Shown: positions 53,978 to 64,000 of the stretch, one piece after another | How the letters are laid out: each line of letters opens with the position of its first letter | How positions within the stretch are numbered: the stretch's first letter is position 1 | NCBI GenBank assembly: GCA_949592205.1 | Contig: CATIUR010000004.1 | Coordinates: 64,887,837-64,951,836, forward strand | Length of the DNA stretch: 64,000 nucleotides | From: Helichrysum umbraculigerum | Taxonomy: Eukaryota > Streptophyta > Magnoliopsida > Asterales > Asteraceae | Direction: 5' to 3' | The notes under the pieces: generated by a model | What the model was told of the DNA's origin: nothing | Seen by the model: only the letters and a program-made list of their open reading frames with translations | Database searches by the model: none | Program-made: the position numbers and the translations under genes

Positions 53978-55101
53978 TTAAAGGCTTTCAGTAGCAGAAC
54001 AGCAAGGATCCAAGTGATGATCTGTGGATGAGGAATTAACTGATCTTGATGGAGACAGCATATAAGGTTTTGGAGGGATTTCCAATAACTCTAATCCGCC
54101 TTCTAACATTTCTAACACCTTGGTGATTGTAGGACGATTCAATGGACTAGTTTGTATGCACCATAACCCAACGATAATCATCTTCCTTGCCATCTCGTTT
54201 TCTTCAGCGTTCACAATCTCCTGCAGCCCAAGTTCTTCTTCACGTAATTCAACCTTTTTATATATCCAATGAGGAAAATATATTTCACTTGTATGATCAA
54301 CTTCAACCTCGATATTTCTCCTCCCTCCAACCATTTCTAAAATCATCATTCCATAACTATAAACGTCTGATTTGTGTGAGACCACTCCAAAACTTCTAGA
54401 GAATACTTCCGGAGCAATATACCCAGGTGTTCCTCTCATATTAGACATCGATATCATGCTCCTTTTGTCAGGGAACAACTTAGCAAGCCCAAAGTCGGAT
54501 ATCTTTGGACAAAATTCTTGATCCAATAAAATATTATGGGGCTTGATGTCAAAATGTAAGATCCGTGTGTTACAATCCCTGTGCAAGTATTCTAAGCCTC
54601 TAGCAATCCCAATTGCAATCTGGTGCAACTTTTCCCATCCTAGTTGGCTAGAATTCGAAGAACTCCGACCATATATGAATCTCTCTAGGGAACCATTAGG
54701 CATGAATTCATAGATCAAAGCCCTTTGACAACCCTCTAAACAAAATCCCACGAGACTAACAATATTAACATGTGAAGTCCGACCAACACTCGCAACCTCA
54801 TTAATGAAATCTTCCCCATTACCTTTTACTTCACTTAAAACCTTCACTGCTACTAGGTTTTTGTTGCTTAAAGCTCCTTTATATACAGAACCAAAACCAC
54901 CCTTGCCGAGTTTGACTGCAAAGGAGTTTGTCATTTTCTTTACTTGTGAATAAGAATACCTCTTTGGAGCTAAAAATTCGTGATTCTTTAGAAACATTTC
55001 GGTATTGACATTGCGCTTCTTCATTTTTCTCCTTTCAAAAAATTTCCTTTTTAAGCATAAGATTATGATGATTAATATTGTGAGAGCTCCTACACCTAGA
55101 G
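53978..55101 (-). CDS. LRK10-like receptor kinase copy 2, exon 2 (TM and kinase)
   Basis: Joined to exon 1 (56655-57396) it gives a protein of 621 residues, the usual size of LRK10-like kinases. The exon starts after TAAATGTTGCAG at 55102, in phase 1, which fits the donor of exon 1. It encodes a transmembrane helix (ALGVGALTILIIIILCL, residues about 248-264), a basic stop-transfer (KRKFFERRKMKKR) and a Ser/Thr kinase: GKGGFGSVY loop at about 313-321, VAVKVL lysine, catalytic loop HFDIKPHN, DFGLAKL, GTPGYIAPE. HFD instead of HRD makes it a non-RD kinase, a class often found in immune receptors. All catalytic residues are present, so the kinase should be active. It would act at the plasma membrane. 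The open frame upstream to ATG 55198 is probably intron. Confidence 0.93.
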
Positions 55102-55746
55102 CTGCAACATTTAGTAGATGTTGTATGTTAGTTAAAATGAAATAGGGTGTATGTTTGAGTGACAAAATATTATGTTGATGATGGGATACCTGAGACAAGA
55201 ATCACCCATGTCATTGTTCTTTGGGTTGTTCTTTCTCCATTTACTACAAAAAGGAAAATATTCAAATATCATGTCCGAAATAGTTGTGTTTCTTTAACTA
55301 TCTAAAGTCTAAACAATTGGATTCTAGTTTTATCTATACTCGATAGCATTTGCTGCACAAATTTTCTTAATATGATACAACAAGAAGGTTAACAATATTT
55401 CACTAGGGTCAAAAGCAATTTCAAGATCACAACTCAAACGCACATTTTCAGAATAGAGATTTTATAATTAAATGGCAACACCCACACACGAAAACTGAAT
55501 GTCAAATCGCTATCAGTTACCCACAACTCAAACATCCAAAAACACTCTATATGGTAACTACTGAGCACTTACTAACTCGGACCCAACCTTTTTTATAATT
55601 TGTTTTAGCCAGACAATAAATACATGATTACCGAAAATTGGGTGTTATGTGACATATCGCACTACCACTAGTCATTCTCTTAGTGCAACTTGTGGTCAGG
55701 CAAAGAACAAGCCCCGAAAAAGCCCATATTGAGTGTGCTATTAGGG

Positions 55747-56074
55747 GTGTGTCGTATCTTATATTTAGAGCTTGTTAGTTTATTTTTGCTCAATAAATCA
55801 CTTTTTAGTGTTAATAAATCACTTTTTAGTGTCTGATATATTATTAGTTTATTTAAGCTTATTTCATAAGGTCCAAATCTCAGGCTTATTTGAGCCACTT
55901 ATTTAAGCCCCATTTCACAATCTCTACGTATTTTGACTTATTTTAGTTTATTTGGCTCATGGATTACAAATTATCTACATCTTTTTCTTTGTTTTTTCAA
56001 GTTCTTTACTTGATGTCATTTCTAATCATTTTAACTTTCTTCGTAACCTAATCCAAAACACTCCTTAACAGACA
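55747..56074. repeat. AT-rich MITE-like repeat, copy B
   Basis: Starts AGGGGTGTGTCGTATCTT and ends AATCCAAAACACTCCTTAA; matches 3347-3646 along its length with a few indels. To its left the two introns no longer match. Confidence 0.45.
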
Positions 56075-56077
56075 AAT

Positions 56078-56358
56078 GAGTTTATTGTTTCGTTATGTAT
56101 TAAACTTAATTTACACATTTTACTATTGTATTAGTCGAACTTTGAAAACCTCTATTGTATGCATTGAACTTGCAAATATCGTTTATGTGAGATATCCATT
56201 TTGGGTAAGGCCAAAATAGGCAAACTTCATTTTTTGCCTTAGCCAAAAAGAAATTTTTTTAATATTAACGAGTTCAATACATACAGTGAACAAAGGAAAG
56301 TATGTCATATACAATTGGTAAAAAGTGTAAAATTTAATACATAACGAAACAATAAACC
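56078..56358. repeat. Foldback MITE, copy 2
   Basis: Left end GAGTTTATTGTTTCGTTATG, right end CATAACGAAACAATAAACC. It is in the same place as copy 1 relative to the LRK10-like exon. Confidence 0.7.
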
Positions 56359-56654
56359 CTGTAAAAATCATTGTATGAGTTAGGTTTTGGTTTTCCTTTT
56401 TCTTCTCTTTTGGAGATGGGGAGAGGCAGAGAGGGTTCAAGGTAAGTATGTTACTGTACATTCAAACTAACATCTTGAGAAAAAGTTTAATTGAAAACCC
56501 AGTTAATTGGATCCACCTAACTCTATTAGACACGTGCTTTGTATAAATACATGTATGTGTCGATTGGAAACTTGTGCGGTGATAAACATAGCAATCTGGT
56601 GTATCCATATTAAGGAGTAAAGTAACAAAAAGGGAAGAGGGAAGTCATAAATAC

Positions 56655-57396
56655 CATTACTGTCGTATAAGCACTCAAAATCTCCATTGCCAGTAATCTG
56701 ACAGTGGCTGCCATTTTTGTGACACTCCTCACAGGAAGCTGACAAAGGAAATGAAATAGAGAATTCAGAAGAGAGAAGAGAAAATATGTTGGTCTCATCA
56801 GGTACTTCATTGACAAATTGCCGTGGCACTTTCACTGGCAACTGTATTACTTCACATCTTTGTGGGAGATTGCTTGGAACGGTTGTAATATTGAAGGGAT
56901 GGTTATAGTAGAAATTATGATCGCTGCAATTATTGTAGCTTTTGTAATTAGTTTTGTCAAAATACGGATCAATGTGATCAGGAGCATAATTTGGATATTT
57001 TGTGCATTTGAAGATAGTGATGAGGGAATGTATTGAGTATGAAAACAGAAGTGGGCTTGGAGAAGTAAAATTATTCATAAGCGCATCGCAGCTTTTACTT
57101 TGCACAAGTTCTTCAAATGTTTTGTTTCTGATCATGAAGGAAGAATTAGAATCCAACTTGTATAAAATCTCACATGACTGTCTTCCAAATCGAAAAGTCG
57201 AAACAGTGTTGTTACAGTTGACCTGGATCAACCCGCATGATGTATCATCAGATGCACTGTAAAATGGGTAGTTGAATGGCGACAAATTTGGGCAACTGAA
57301 ACTTTTGGGGCATGTAGGTGTAGCAGAGTGACGGATTGGCAGACAAGAGAGAATAACAGACGTGAAAAAGAAGATGATAATCATTTCAAGTGTCAA
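56655..57396 (-). CDS. LRK10-like receptor kinase copy 2, exon 1 (signal peptide and ectodomain)
   Basis: 247 codons plus one base from ATG at 57396. Signal peptide (IIIFFFTSVILSCL), then GUB_WAK_bind-type domain (CPNLSPFNYPFYSASDD, CGLIQVNC) and WAK_assoc-type domain (CEVIQLPVKV, CEECHKNGSHC, CLYDSN). Donor AATG|GTATTT at 56655/56654. The unspliced frame would run on to 56503. This part would bind a ligand, perhaps a cell-wall pectin or a glycan, outside the cell; the true ligand is not known. It is about half identical by eye to copy 1 (4255-4999), with the same cysteine positions. Confidence 0.93.
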
Positions 57397-59795
57397 GTGT
57401 GCAACAAAAGTGTATCTAAATTATCACCTCTGTATCTGGGACTCCGTATATATCTTCCACCTGTGTCTTTATTATTATATTATTATATATATGTATCAGA
57501 ATAAGAATAAGAACTTAAATTATTTACATATTATATTCATAACACATGGCTAATAATTATTTAATTCTCAAACTTTCACATATTTTTCATTTTAACCCTT
57601 TAAATTTTTTTCTAATAATTCAATCCTTTAAGTTTCAATTTTTTTTATTTTACCCTTTTTTTCTAATAATTTAATCTTTCAAGTTTCAATTTTTTTAATT
57701 AACCCTTCTTAAAAAGTTTGATGGTATAATCCCTTAGGTTTATCTTTATAATGGGTTTATCTTTATAATCATCAAACAACCAATAAGCCAACATCAACTT
57801 GAAGGATTAAATCATTAGGAAAAAAATGTAAAAAAGTTTGAAACTTGAAATAGTAAACCATTATTAACTCTCATAAATGATTTCACTTTTGCAATTTATT
57901 TTACTGACCAACACAATAAAGACTTTGACTTCCTGGGTCTTCTCATTCTATCATCCTTAACCCCTTAAAAACTCCAAATGAATACAACCACAAGTTTCAT
58001 GTGGCTCCCATTTCTGGATGCCCGTGTAATACGTATCATTTTTGGATCGTTCAATATGTTAAAAGTGTAGATCAGATAGACAAACTAAACTAAATATATG
58101 ATGTACCAAGTGATTAGATGATTAATAATTCTATAACTTATGTCCTAACGAATCTAAAATGACGAATCAATGATGAGATCAATCAATCTACAAAATATAT
58201 TCTTCTGGGACCCTAGACCCACACGGTGATCGAAAAATACAAGAGTTTCGATCAGGCTATGCACTAACGTAGTTATATTTTCCAATTGAGTATTAGAGTA
58301 TCTACAATATACCAGTTATTAGAAGCCTAATTTTCATGACATACAAGTGCATGTTAGATTATTCATGTACGTTCACCTATTGCTCACTGATAACCAAACA
58401 GAGAAAACCGATGGGTAAAACTTATCACGACAGCAGAGCAACACTAAAGCCGAGTCTTAATGTCCGAGATTGAATCAATTTGAGCAGATGATTCTCTATT
58501 AACATTTGTCTGATCTGATTATATGTGTACAGTTGAGAATGTTGTAAATTTGACATCTCCAAAGATAAAACATCATGATTTGGATAGTTAAATCCAAGAG
58601 AAATGAAAGCTATCCTAAGTAGATCTAAAGATTAGTCTAAAGCCACATCGCAACCATCCATGGGCCGGGTGTCCACTTGCTAGTTTTATGTTCAATGAAT
58701 AACTTGTGGCATTCGGTCAATCTTTCAAATCTAAGTTTTAGAATTAAGTCTAATTATCGTTTTCCTAAGTCTAATTCAAATTTAGTGTATGCATGTTACA
58801 AAATCTCTTATATATTGATTTAAACATGTGAGTTTTCTCAAACTTGTCATTAGGGAGAATCATTTAATTCTATGGGTATTGCTAAATAAAGTTGACTTTA
58901 ACGTTTGTTAAGTCACATATTTACAGAATTTGTGCGTCCCAACTAGTGAGTGTGGGTAATAGTTACATGATGCGTTCAGTTTAATTATACTGTCCAATTA
59001 AGTAAGATAAAACTTTTGACTGTACGTCTCACACACAATGGATTAAGAACTTAAGATCATAATCTTTACCAAATTGCATCTCAAAAAGTCTGCTACGATG
59101 CAAGTTTTAAGTAAGCTATAACCGTTTCTCTATTTAGACAAACTTAGATAGTAGTATTTAACCCGGGCGACAAACGTTAATATCGTAAAGTTCATGAAGA
59201 TATAACATTCCCATACCATAATGATATAACAATTATGCATTTCATTAAATCATATATGTAGCAGTTATGTATATGGAACTATATAATACATATGTTATCA
59301 GTTTTATACATGTTTGGATGGAAACAGACAGAGTAATAAGATGTGTGTTGCATCTTTTCCTTTTATTCCTTCCTTCATGCATACCTTCCCGCCAGCCTGC
59401 TTTCATGTTTTCCTTTGATCCTTCATGCTTGTGTGTCTTTTTTCTTTCTTTCATTCTTGACTCACTGGGTTCTAGCCTACCTACTTGCTTTCCTTCATTG
59501 TTGCCTCCCTGCCAGCATTCACCAGTCTCCCATCAATTGATCCTCCCTATGTGTGTGCCTACCTGCCTTCCATCATTTGATACTAAACATGAAGTGCATG
59601 AGCCAAATGTAGACTTAGCTTATTCGTTCCAACCTATAAAAAGAATGTAATACGCTATACGAAGTCGACAGTCAAGTAAATCACTACAAATACTTCATCA
59701 ATTAAAAAGAAACATGTTAGTGCTTTCATATGAGGCATTTCAGACGAGCATATGAAAAGTTATACCTATAATACTATTTAATATATCGTATTTAT
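57397..59795. other. Upstream of LRK10-like copy 2; intergenic
   Basis: 57397-57460 contains the 5' leader and probably the core promoter of the receptor gene. 57560-57880 is a foldback of CTAATAATTTAATC-like and TTTCAAGTTTC words. 57900-59240 shows nothing recognisable. 59343-59570 is a CT-rich tract (CCTTC/CCTGCC words). ORFs in the CT-rich tract are composition artefacts. Confidence 0.45.
59343..59570. repeat. CCTTC-rich polypyrimidine tract
   Basis: About 230 bases with repeated CCTTC, CTTTC and CTGCC words and few purines. Imperfect, with no fixed period. Confidence 0.6.
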
Positions 59796-60361
59796 TAAAG
59801 GTGGCAGTTTCAACCCATTTATTTTTTAATTTTTTGGATATCAATTATCAACTAATTATATAAAGTTATGTTTATATCTCTGGTGGATAGAACGGGTAAA
59901 ATCAACAAAAGTAGCTTAGAAAAAAACATGTTGAATGAGTCGATCTGCGTCAAAAGTCATTCGAGTCTATATTTATTACATACAAAACCTTATTGTGAAC
60001 GGATCTTGTTTTATGAATTGATCCATTGGCATATGCCCTACCCCAGTCCATTTGATCCATTGTCATTTAATAGATTAATATCTTCTTTTTTTTTTTTTTT
60101 TTTTTTTTTTGGAACGGCAAATAACTCCTTTGGATCAGTAATGGAGTATCATCGTGCCACCACTACTGACCCCACCTTTTTGCCTCACCTAAGAAGAAAC
60201 CCTCTGGAGAGGCTCGAACCCGAGACCTCTCCATCATTGGGAAAACTCCTTATTCAAACTTAAACAAAAAGTGGACCAAGTATTTAAGGTTAAACCGACC
60301 TTTCACGAACCCGTTACTCAACCTGCTCATAACAGTATAACACTCATTTTTTCCACCTCTA
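59796..60361. mobile_element. hAT-like non-autonomous element (with nested SINE)
   Basis: Ends TAAAGGTGG and CCACCTCTA (inverted), flanked by ATTTAT at 59790-59795 and 60362-60367. Next to the ends are the words TTTCAACCCATTTA and ACCCGTTACTCAACC, as in the copy at 60977-61551. The SINE at 60086-60265 lies inside. Confidence 0.5.
60086..60265 (-). mobile_element. tRNA-derived SINE
   Basis: On the minus strand: a Pol III B box (GGGTTCGAGCC), preceded at about 35 bases by A-box-like sequence, a body of about 150 bases (AGGGTTTCTTCTTAGGTGAG, GTGGCACGATGATACTCC), and a run of 25 A at the 3' end (T-run 60086-60110 on the plus strand). This is the build of plant tRNA-related SINEs. Ends are approximate. 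Confidence 0.65.
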
Positions 60362-60411
60362 ATTTATATAACAGAATAGTATAATACAAAAGAGTTGATG
60401 ATGAGGTATAC

Positions 60412-60509
60412 CTTGAAGAATTGCTTCCACGAATTCAGAATGGACCGATGCAGGAAGAAGTTTTCGCAGATGGTCCTTGCTAATACTTCACATTTAAGCC
60501 TCCCAAGTA
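60412..60509 (-). CDS. Likely single coding exon, unknown protein
   Basis: 98 bases between TTTCAAG| and AAG|GTATAC. The one open frame reads LGRLKCEVLARTICENFF then LHRSILNSWKQFFK, which looks like a helical protein segment. The family is not recognised, and partner exons were not firmly found. It might belong with the gene fragments at about 60880-60960 and 62095-62165 on the same strand. Confidence 0.35.
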
Positions 60510-60976
60510 CTTGAAAGTCACCAAAATTAACATAAAAACATAAGCAAAGCAATCTCCATTAGTTTCATACTGTAAAGTAGTCGCCCCACATATTTAATAT
60601 TGCAATAAATAATAATCTAATACTCCAAAGTATATTCAATGTAAAACATATAAAATAGCTTATAGACCTTACTAATTCATAACAACAAAACTCGTAGCTT
60701 TATCATATGTCCGTTAAGTATGTTTCTTGCCTTATCCATCTAAAGATAACTGGTATTTTTCCCAACTCTATGTACCACCTGATAACTGAACTCGATCAAT
60801 ATTGTAATAAATTGATATATTGAGTTTTCGTTACTTGTTAAGTGATGATACATTATGACAATTATCACATCAAGAGAAGGCTGGAACATAATCATGCTGG
60901 TTAGATCCATGGTTATGATTCCTTCCATCACTATGTGAAGGCTTTAATGGCTGCCAAGAAACATAGGCTGAGATCA
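60510..60976. other. Intergenic or intron
   Basis: A minus-strand open stretch at 60870-60975 reads ISAYVSWQPLKPSHSDG then HDYVPAFS and may be coding, but no family or clear splice sites were found. Confidence 0.3.
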
Positions 60977-61551
60977 ACAGTGGCAAGATGGGTGGGCTAG
61001 CAGGTTGGACGGGTCGGGCAGGTTGAGACAACTGGAGTGGGGTTGGATTGACCCCCAAACTTATTTTATATATAAACAATGCAATAATTTTTTTTAAATA
61101 ACAAACAATGTTGTTAAAATACTAATCGAAATCTTTGATTGTATTAATATAATAATAAATAGGGGGCTTTAAGAACCAAAAATACATATCATGTAATCTT
61201 TAAAGTGTTTTAAACATTCCAAGCTTAGTTAAAAATCTTTGATCGAACCCTTACTCCCTTAGAGATAAACACAACCAAAATCCAACCATAACTACATGGG
61301 TAGAAACTGCAATATTTAGCTATGATAATTTTTAAACCTTGAGAGAATATCTACTCCTAATCATAAAGAACTAATAGCCTAACCCTTCTCGTGAGTGAGC
61401 ACACCTATTATCAAAATTGGCAACTTTGTAAATGAGTTTAACCAAGAAATGTGTCAAACCATACCCATTTCAACCCGTACTAAAATTTCGAGCACTTTCA
61501 ACCCAAACCCCTTCGACCCGTTACCCAATCTGCCCATTTTGCCACCTGTAC
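60977..61551. mobile_element. hAT-like non-autonomous element, second copy
   Basis: Left end CAGTGGCAAGATGGGTGGG, right end CCCATTTTGCCACCTG (inverted match). Inside: GGACGGGTCGGGCAGG and CTTCGACCCGTTACCC, as in 59796-60361. No target duplication seen. Confidence 0.5.
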
Positions 61552-62370
61552 TATTTACCTTTACTTTCTCAACCAAATATATAATGACCCATAAGAAATA
61601 CATGATATCGCACAATGAATTTTCATAGAAACAAAAATGAGAAACAGCCATAAGCTTCAATTCGTCGATTTAGGCTATGTGATCTTGGTAGTCAAAAACT
61701 ATAAATGTTAAAAAGTAGAGACACGATAATGATTAAGGTTATAAGGGTATAGACATTGAACTAACCAGACCAAATGAAAATTTCTTCAGTCTTATTTACA
61801 TTCCTCTTTCAACGTATCTATATCATGATCAAATTATCTACCAACACATTTCTAGGCCCCTGTTCCTATTTCTTTTCTTAACTGATAAAATCAACTCCAT
61901 GTCTTAATTTTTCTTATATAGGACTCACTCTACCATAAATTTAGAGACCCGAAATACGCCCATCTGCTAAAATCGTTCATACGTTTTTGTGCTTTTATTG
62001 CAGTAAGAATACATAAGTACTCCGAAAAACTAACCTTTTGTTATTTTATCCATTAGATCATCTTCTCATTTGCTATAAGTGGGTTATGAACTCGATTCAA
62101 AAGCTGTAATTCCCCAATCCATAGAGGTGGTTGCCTTTTGAGCTTCTTCTGTAGAAGTAGTCACATCATTTTTTTTAAGAATTTTTTCAAGGATTCAAAA
62201 TGCATTGTACTAAAAGATGGAAATACAAAACTATCTTACTATTATCTGTCATCTTCCTTAATAGAAGTAGGTGAATCTGAAAGAGTATTACTCACATGAG
62301 CTGCTGGCAACAAAATAATGAGTTTGACTAAATAATAACATAAGATCATAAGCACAGAAGGTTGACCAGA
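61552..62370. other. Intergenic or 3' part of the five-exon gene
   Basis: A minus-strand open piece at 62095-62165 reads STEEAQKATTSMDWGITAFE, which looks like coding sequence. Another piece with good splice signals lies at 62232-62268. It could not be joined to the model at 62371-63615. Confidence 0.3.
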
Positions 62371-63615
62371 TTATAGAAACTCATGGACATTCTTATTTTC
62401 CATATCTTTCTTTTGAAGTGCAATTTCACTAAATTCTATGTTCCAAAAAATAGAGAGTCCAACTGATGACCGATCCACACCATAAATTGAATAATTTTTC
62501 ATGAATTTGCAGGTTGACACTATTTGAATCATGGTCGATGGTTGCTACTTCCCTTTATATCAGTTGACAAGTGATATTTCTCAGTTTTCATTTCGGTCTC
62601 CACAAAAATTACCTTCATGAGTGTTGGTGTGTTTCATACTGTATATTATAACCTCACTTTTTAAGATTATAATACTGAATGACCAATTAGAGAGTAAAAT
62701 AACCTAAATTGCCGCAATCATGGATATGAAGAAAACTGCCAACTCCTCTAAATATATGCTTTTGATGAACATATAAAAACATGAAAATGGCCATGAACTT
62801 ACCTCATCTGCAAAATTTTAGAGAGTTCTATAGAGATCAATTCAGACACGTGTTGTAGCTACGGTTGACAAGCATCCCATAGAGAACTTAACGACAATGA
62901 TGCTTTGGATTAACCACAATACTGAATATCAAATAGTAGGTCCAAATCGTGAAATGTCTACACGTCAATAACTATAAATGTGAAAAGAGTCAATATAAAA
63001 GAAATTTATTTATATACTGTTTCGCTAGTGTGTGTGATCCACCCATCATGTGACCTCTAACTAAACATATATTTTAGTTGAAAGAAGACACTAATCGATG
63101 GTATTTCAAGTAGCAAAAGCCAAAGAAAAAAGAAAACCGTACACACACAAGTTTTATGGTTCAAATGGATAATCTGAATCATGGCATAAGTAACTACTCC
63201 AGCTTTGCATATTGGAATAAGGATGCAATTCAGCAAATAAAGCACACATAATACACCCAGAAAACGGTCAAAACTTATTTGATTTACTACTTACTTGGAA
63301 ACTTAATGCTACCATTAGCACATCCAATAAAACTTTGACATCCGAACATACTGATTGATCTCTAATCCGAACCTGCATAAATCAGACAAATAAATCATAG
63401 GAAAATCCTAAAAGAGCTTCTGAAAGTGAACTGATACATATAACATAAATATAAACAATAATGTAAAAGCATTTGGGCCAAAAATAAACTAAATGATGAA
63501 CAATGCTCAAATTTCAATGGAAAAAAAAACTAAGCTTCACCTTGATTTCGAACACTTCCAGTCCCTCTAAATTTAAAACATCATCAGTGTTGGTGTGTTG
63601 CATATTACCCATCAT
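62371..63615 (-). CDS. Likely five-exon gene for a 108-residue protein of unknown function
   Basis: Exons read by eye: 63541-63615, 63295-63372, 62803-62858, 62613-62638 and 62371-62462. All four introns are GT...AG, three with strong donors (GTAAGT, GTAAGT, GTAATT) and AG acceptors, and the phases fit: 327 bases, 109 codons including the stop. The start ATG at 63615 has an in-frame TAG three codons upstream. The peptide includes LNLEGLEVFEIKVRIRDQS, CSDVKVLLDVLMVALSF, VSELISIELSKILQM and EIALQKKDMENKNVHEF. No family is recognised. Exon 4 repeats the word ACACACCAACACT of exon 1, which hints at exon duplication, and other splicing is possible. No TATA box could be picked out. Confidence 0.45.
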
Positions 63616-63776
63616 AGATTCCTACATCTTCAGAGACAAAATAAATACACCCATCATATTTTTCAGTCTTAAAATTCATTGAAGACCCTAGATAAGTTTG
63701 TTACAAGAAATAATTGTATCAACTTTCACTTACAAAACCCTACTGATATATAACATTAATAAATGACACTAACTAT
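63616..63776. other. Upstream of the five-exon gene
   Basis: AT-rich leader or promoter; nothing more can be said. Confidence 0.3.
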
Positions 63777-64000
63777 TAAAGGTGGTAATTTCAACCCATT
63801 TACTATGAATAGGTTGATTTGGGTCGTGTTTTATCTCAAAAGGGTAACATAAAAAATCTATCTAAATAGAAAAACGGCGAAGAAAAAGGGTGGACAAGGA
63901 ACGTGTGCAGGACAACGCTATACAAGTACATAAACTTTATATGAATAATTCTATGGTGAATTTGGAATATAACAATGTGCAAAATTGCTTCAATAGAGTA
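63777..64000. mobile_element. Start of a third hAT-like copy (cut by window end)
   Basis: TAAAGGTGGTAATTTCAACCCA matches the left end at 59796 (TAAAGGTGGCAGTTTCAACCCA). The right end is outside the window. Confidence 0.45.

Larger units (their letters stand above)
55102..56654 (-). other. Intron of LRK10-like gene copy 2
   Basis: 1553 bp, GT...AG, phase 1. It contains the MITE-like repeat (55747-56074) and foldback element (56078-56358), both shared with the intron of copy 1, and so present before the duplication. Confidence 0.8.

Noticed and set aside
55102..55198. ATG at 55198 as the true start of a separate kinase gene
   Set aside because: The reading lacks a signal peptide, and a better splice acceptor at 55102 joins the kinase in phase to the ectodomain exon.
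59267..59650. 127-codon ORF rich in Leu, Pro, Ser and Cys
   Set aside because: Comes from the CCTTC-rich tract; no conserved motif.
60190..60230. tRNA gene
   Set aside because: A B box is present, but there is no cloverleaf and an A tail follows, so it is a SINE.

Overview
The window is nuclear plant DNA, almost certainly from a eudicot. It is AT-rich, has intron-containing receptor-kinase genes of the LRK10-like (wheat leaf-rust Lr10) family, and most of it is plant transposable elements: Athila, Tat and Tekay-like Ty3/gypsy LTR retrotransposons, CACTA, hAT, foldback MITEs, a tRNA-derived SINE and Helitron ends. The gag style recalls daisy-family (Asteraceae) genomes, but that is memory only and the species cannot be fixed from this sequence. 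No rRNA or tRNA gene and no CRISPR array is seen. || Layout. 1-2944: 3' end and 3' LTR of a Tekay-like element that enters from outside the window. 2945-6036: ectodomain exon of a first LRK10-like gene (minus strand) with its intron and upstream DNA. 6042-19023: a complete Athila element with 2186-bp LTRs that look identical, a GACAC target duplication, tRNA-Asp-type PBS and one intact 1832-codon gag-pol ORF. 19029-26029: intergenic DNA with MITEs, a hAT element with an 8-bp target duplication, and a lone OB-fold (RPA/DUF223-like) exon. 26030-32218: an old Tat-lineage element broken by stops. 32219-52110: a nest four layers deep. An Athila-like LTR fragment is joined to the 5' LTR of a chromovirus-like element; that LTR is split by a CACTA element (33223-48675, ATG target duplication); the CACTA tnp2-like gene is split by a 10-kb gag-only retroelement (35314-45321, TTATA target duplication). 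52111-57460: MITEs, a Helitron end, and a complete two-exon LRK10-like receptor kinase (minus strand). 57461-64000: intergenic repeats, a SINE inside a hAT-like element, and a likely five-exon small gene of unknown function (minus strand). || How the parts relate. The two LRK10-like genes are duplicates in the same orientation about 52 kb apart, and all the large transposons lie between or beside them. The first copy keeps its splice donor, but its kinase exon is not in the window. The two intact-looking retroelements (Athila and the gag-only element) are very young, while the Tat element is old and its premature stops fit C-to-T decay. || The most unusual signal is that four different LTR-element regions each carry an array of short motifs, mostly palindromes, at 19-21 bp spacing (two DNA helical turns, also the length of 21-nt small RNAs): 1349-1595, 6401-6593, 36895-36980 and 51814-52013. 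The gag-only element is also unusual because it carries a second, gag-like two-zinc-knuckle ORF in place of pol.
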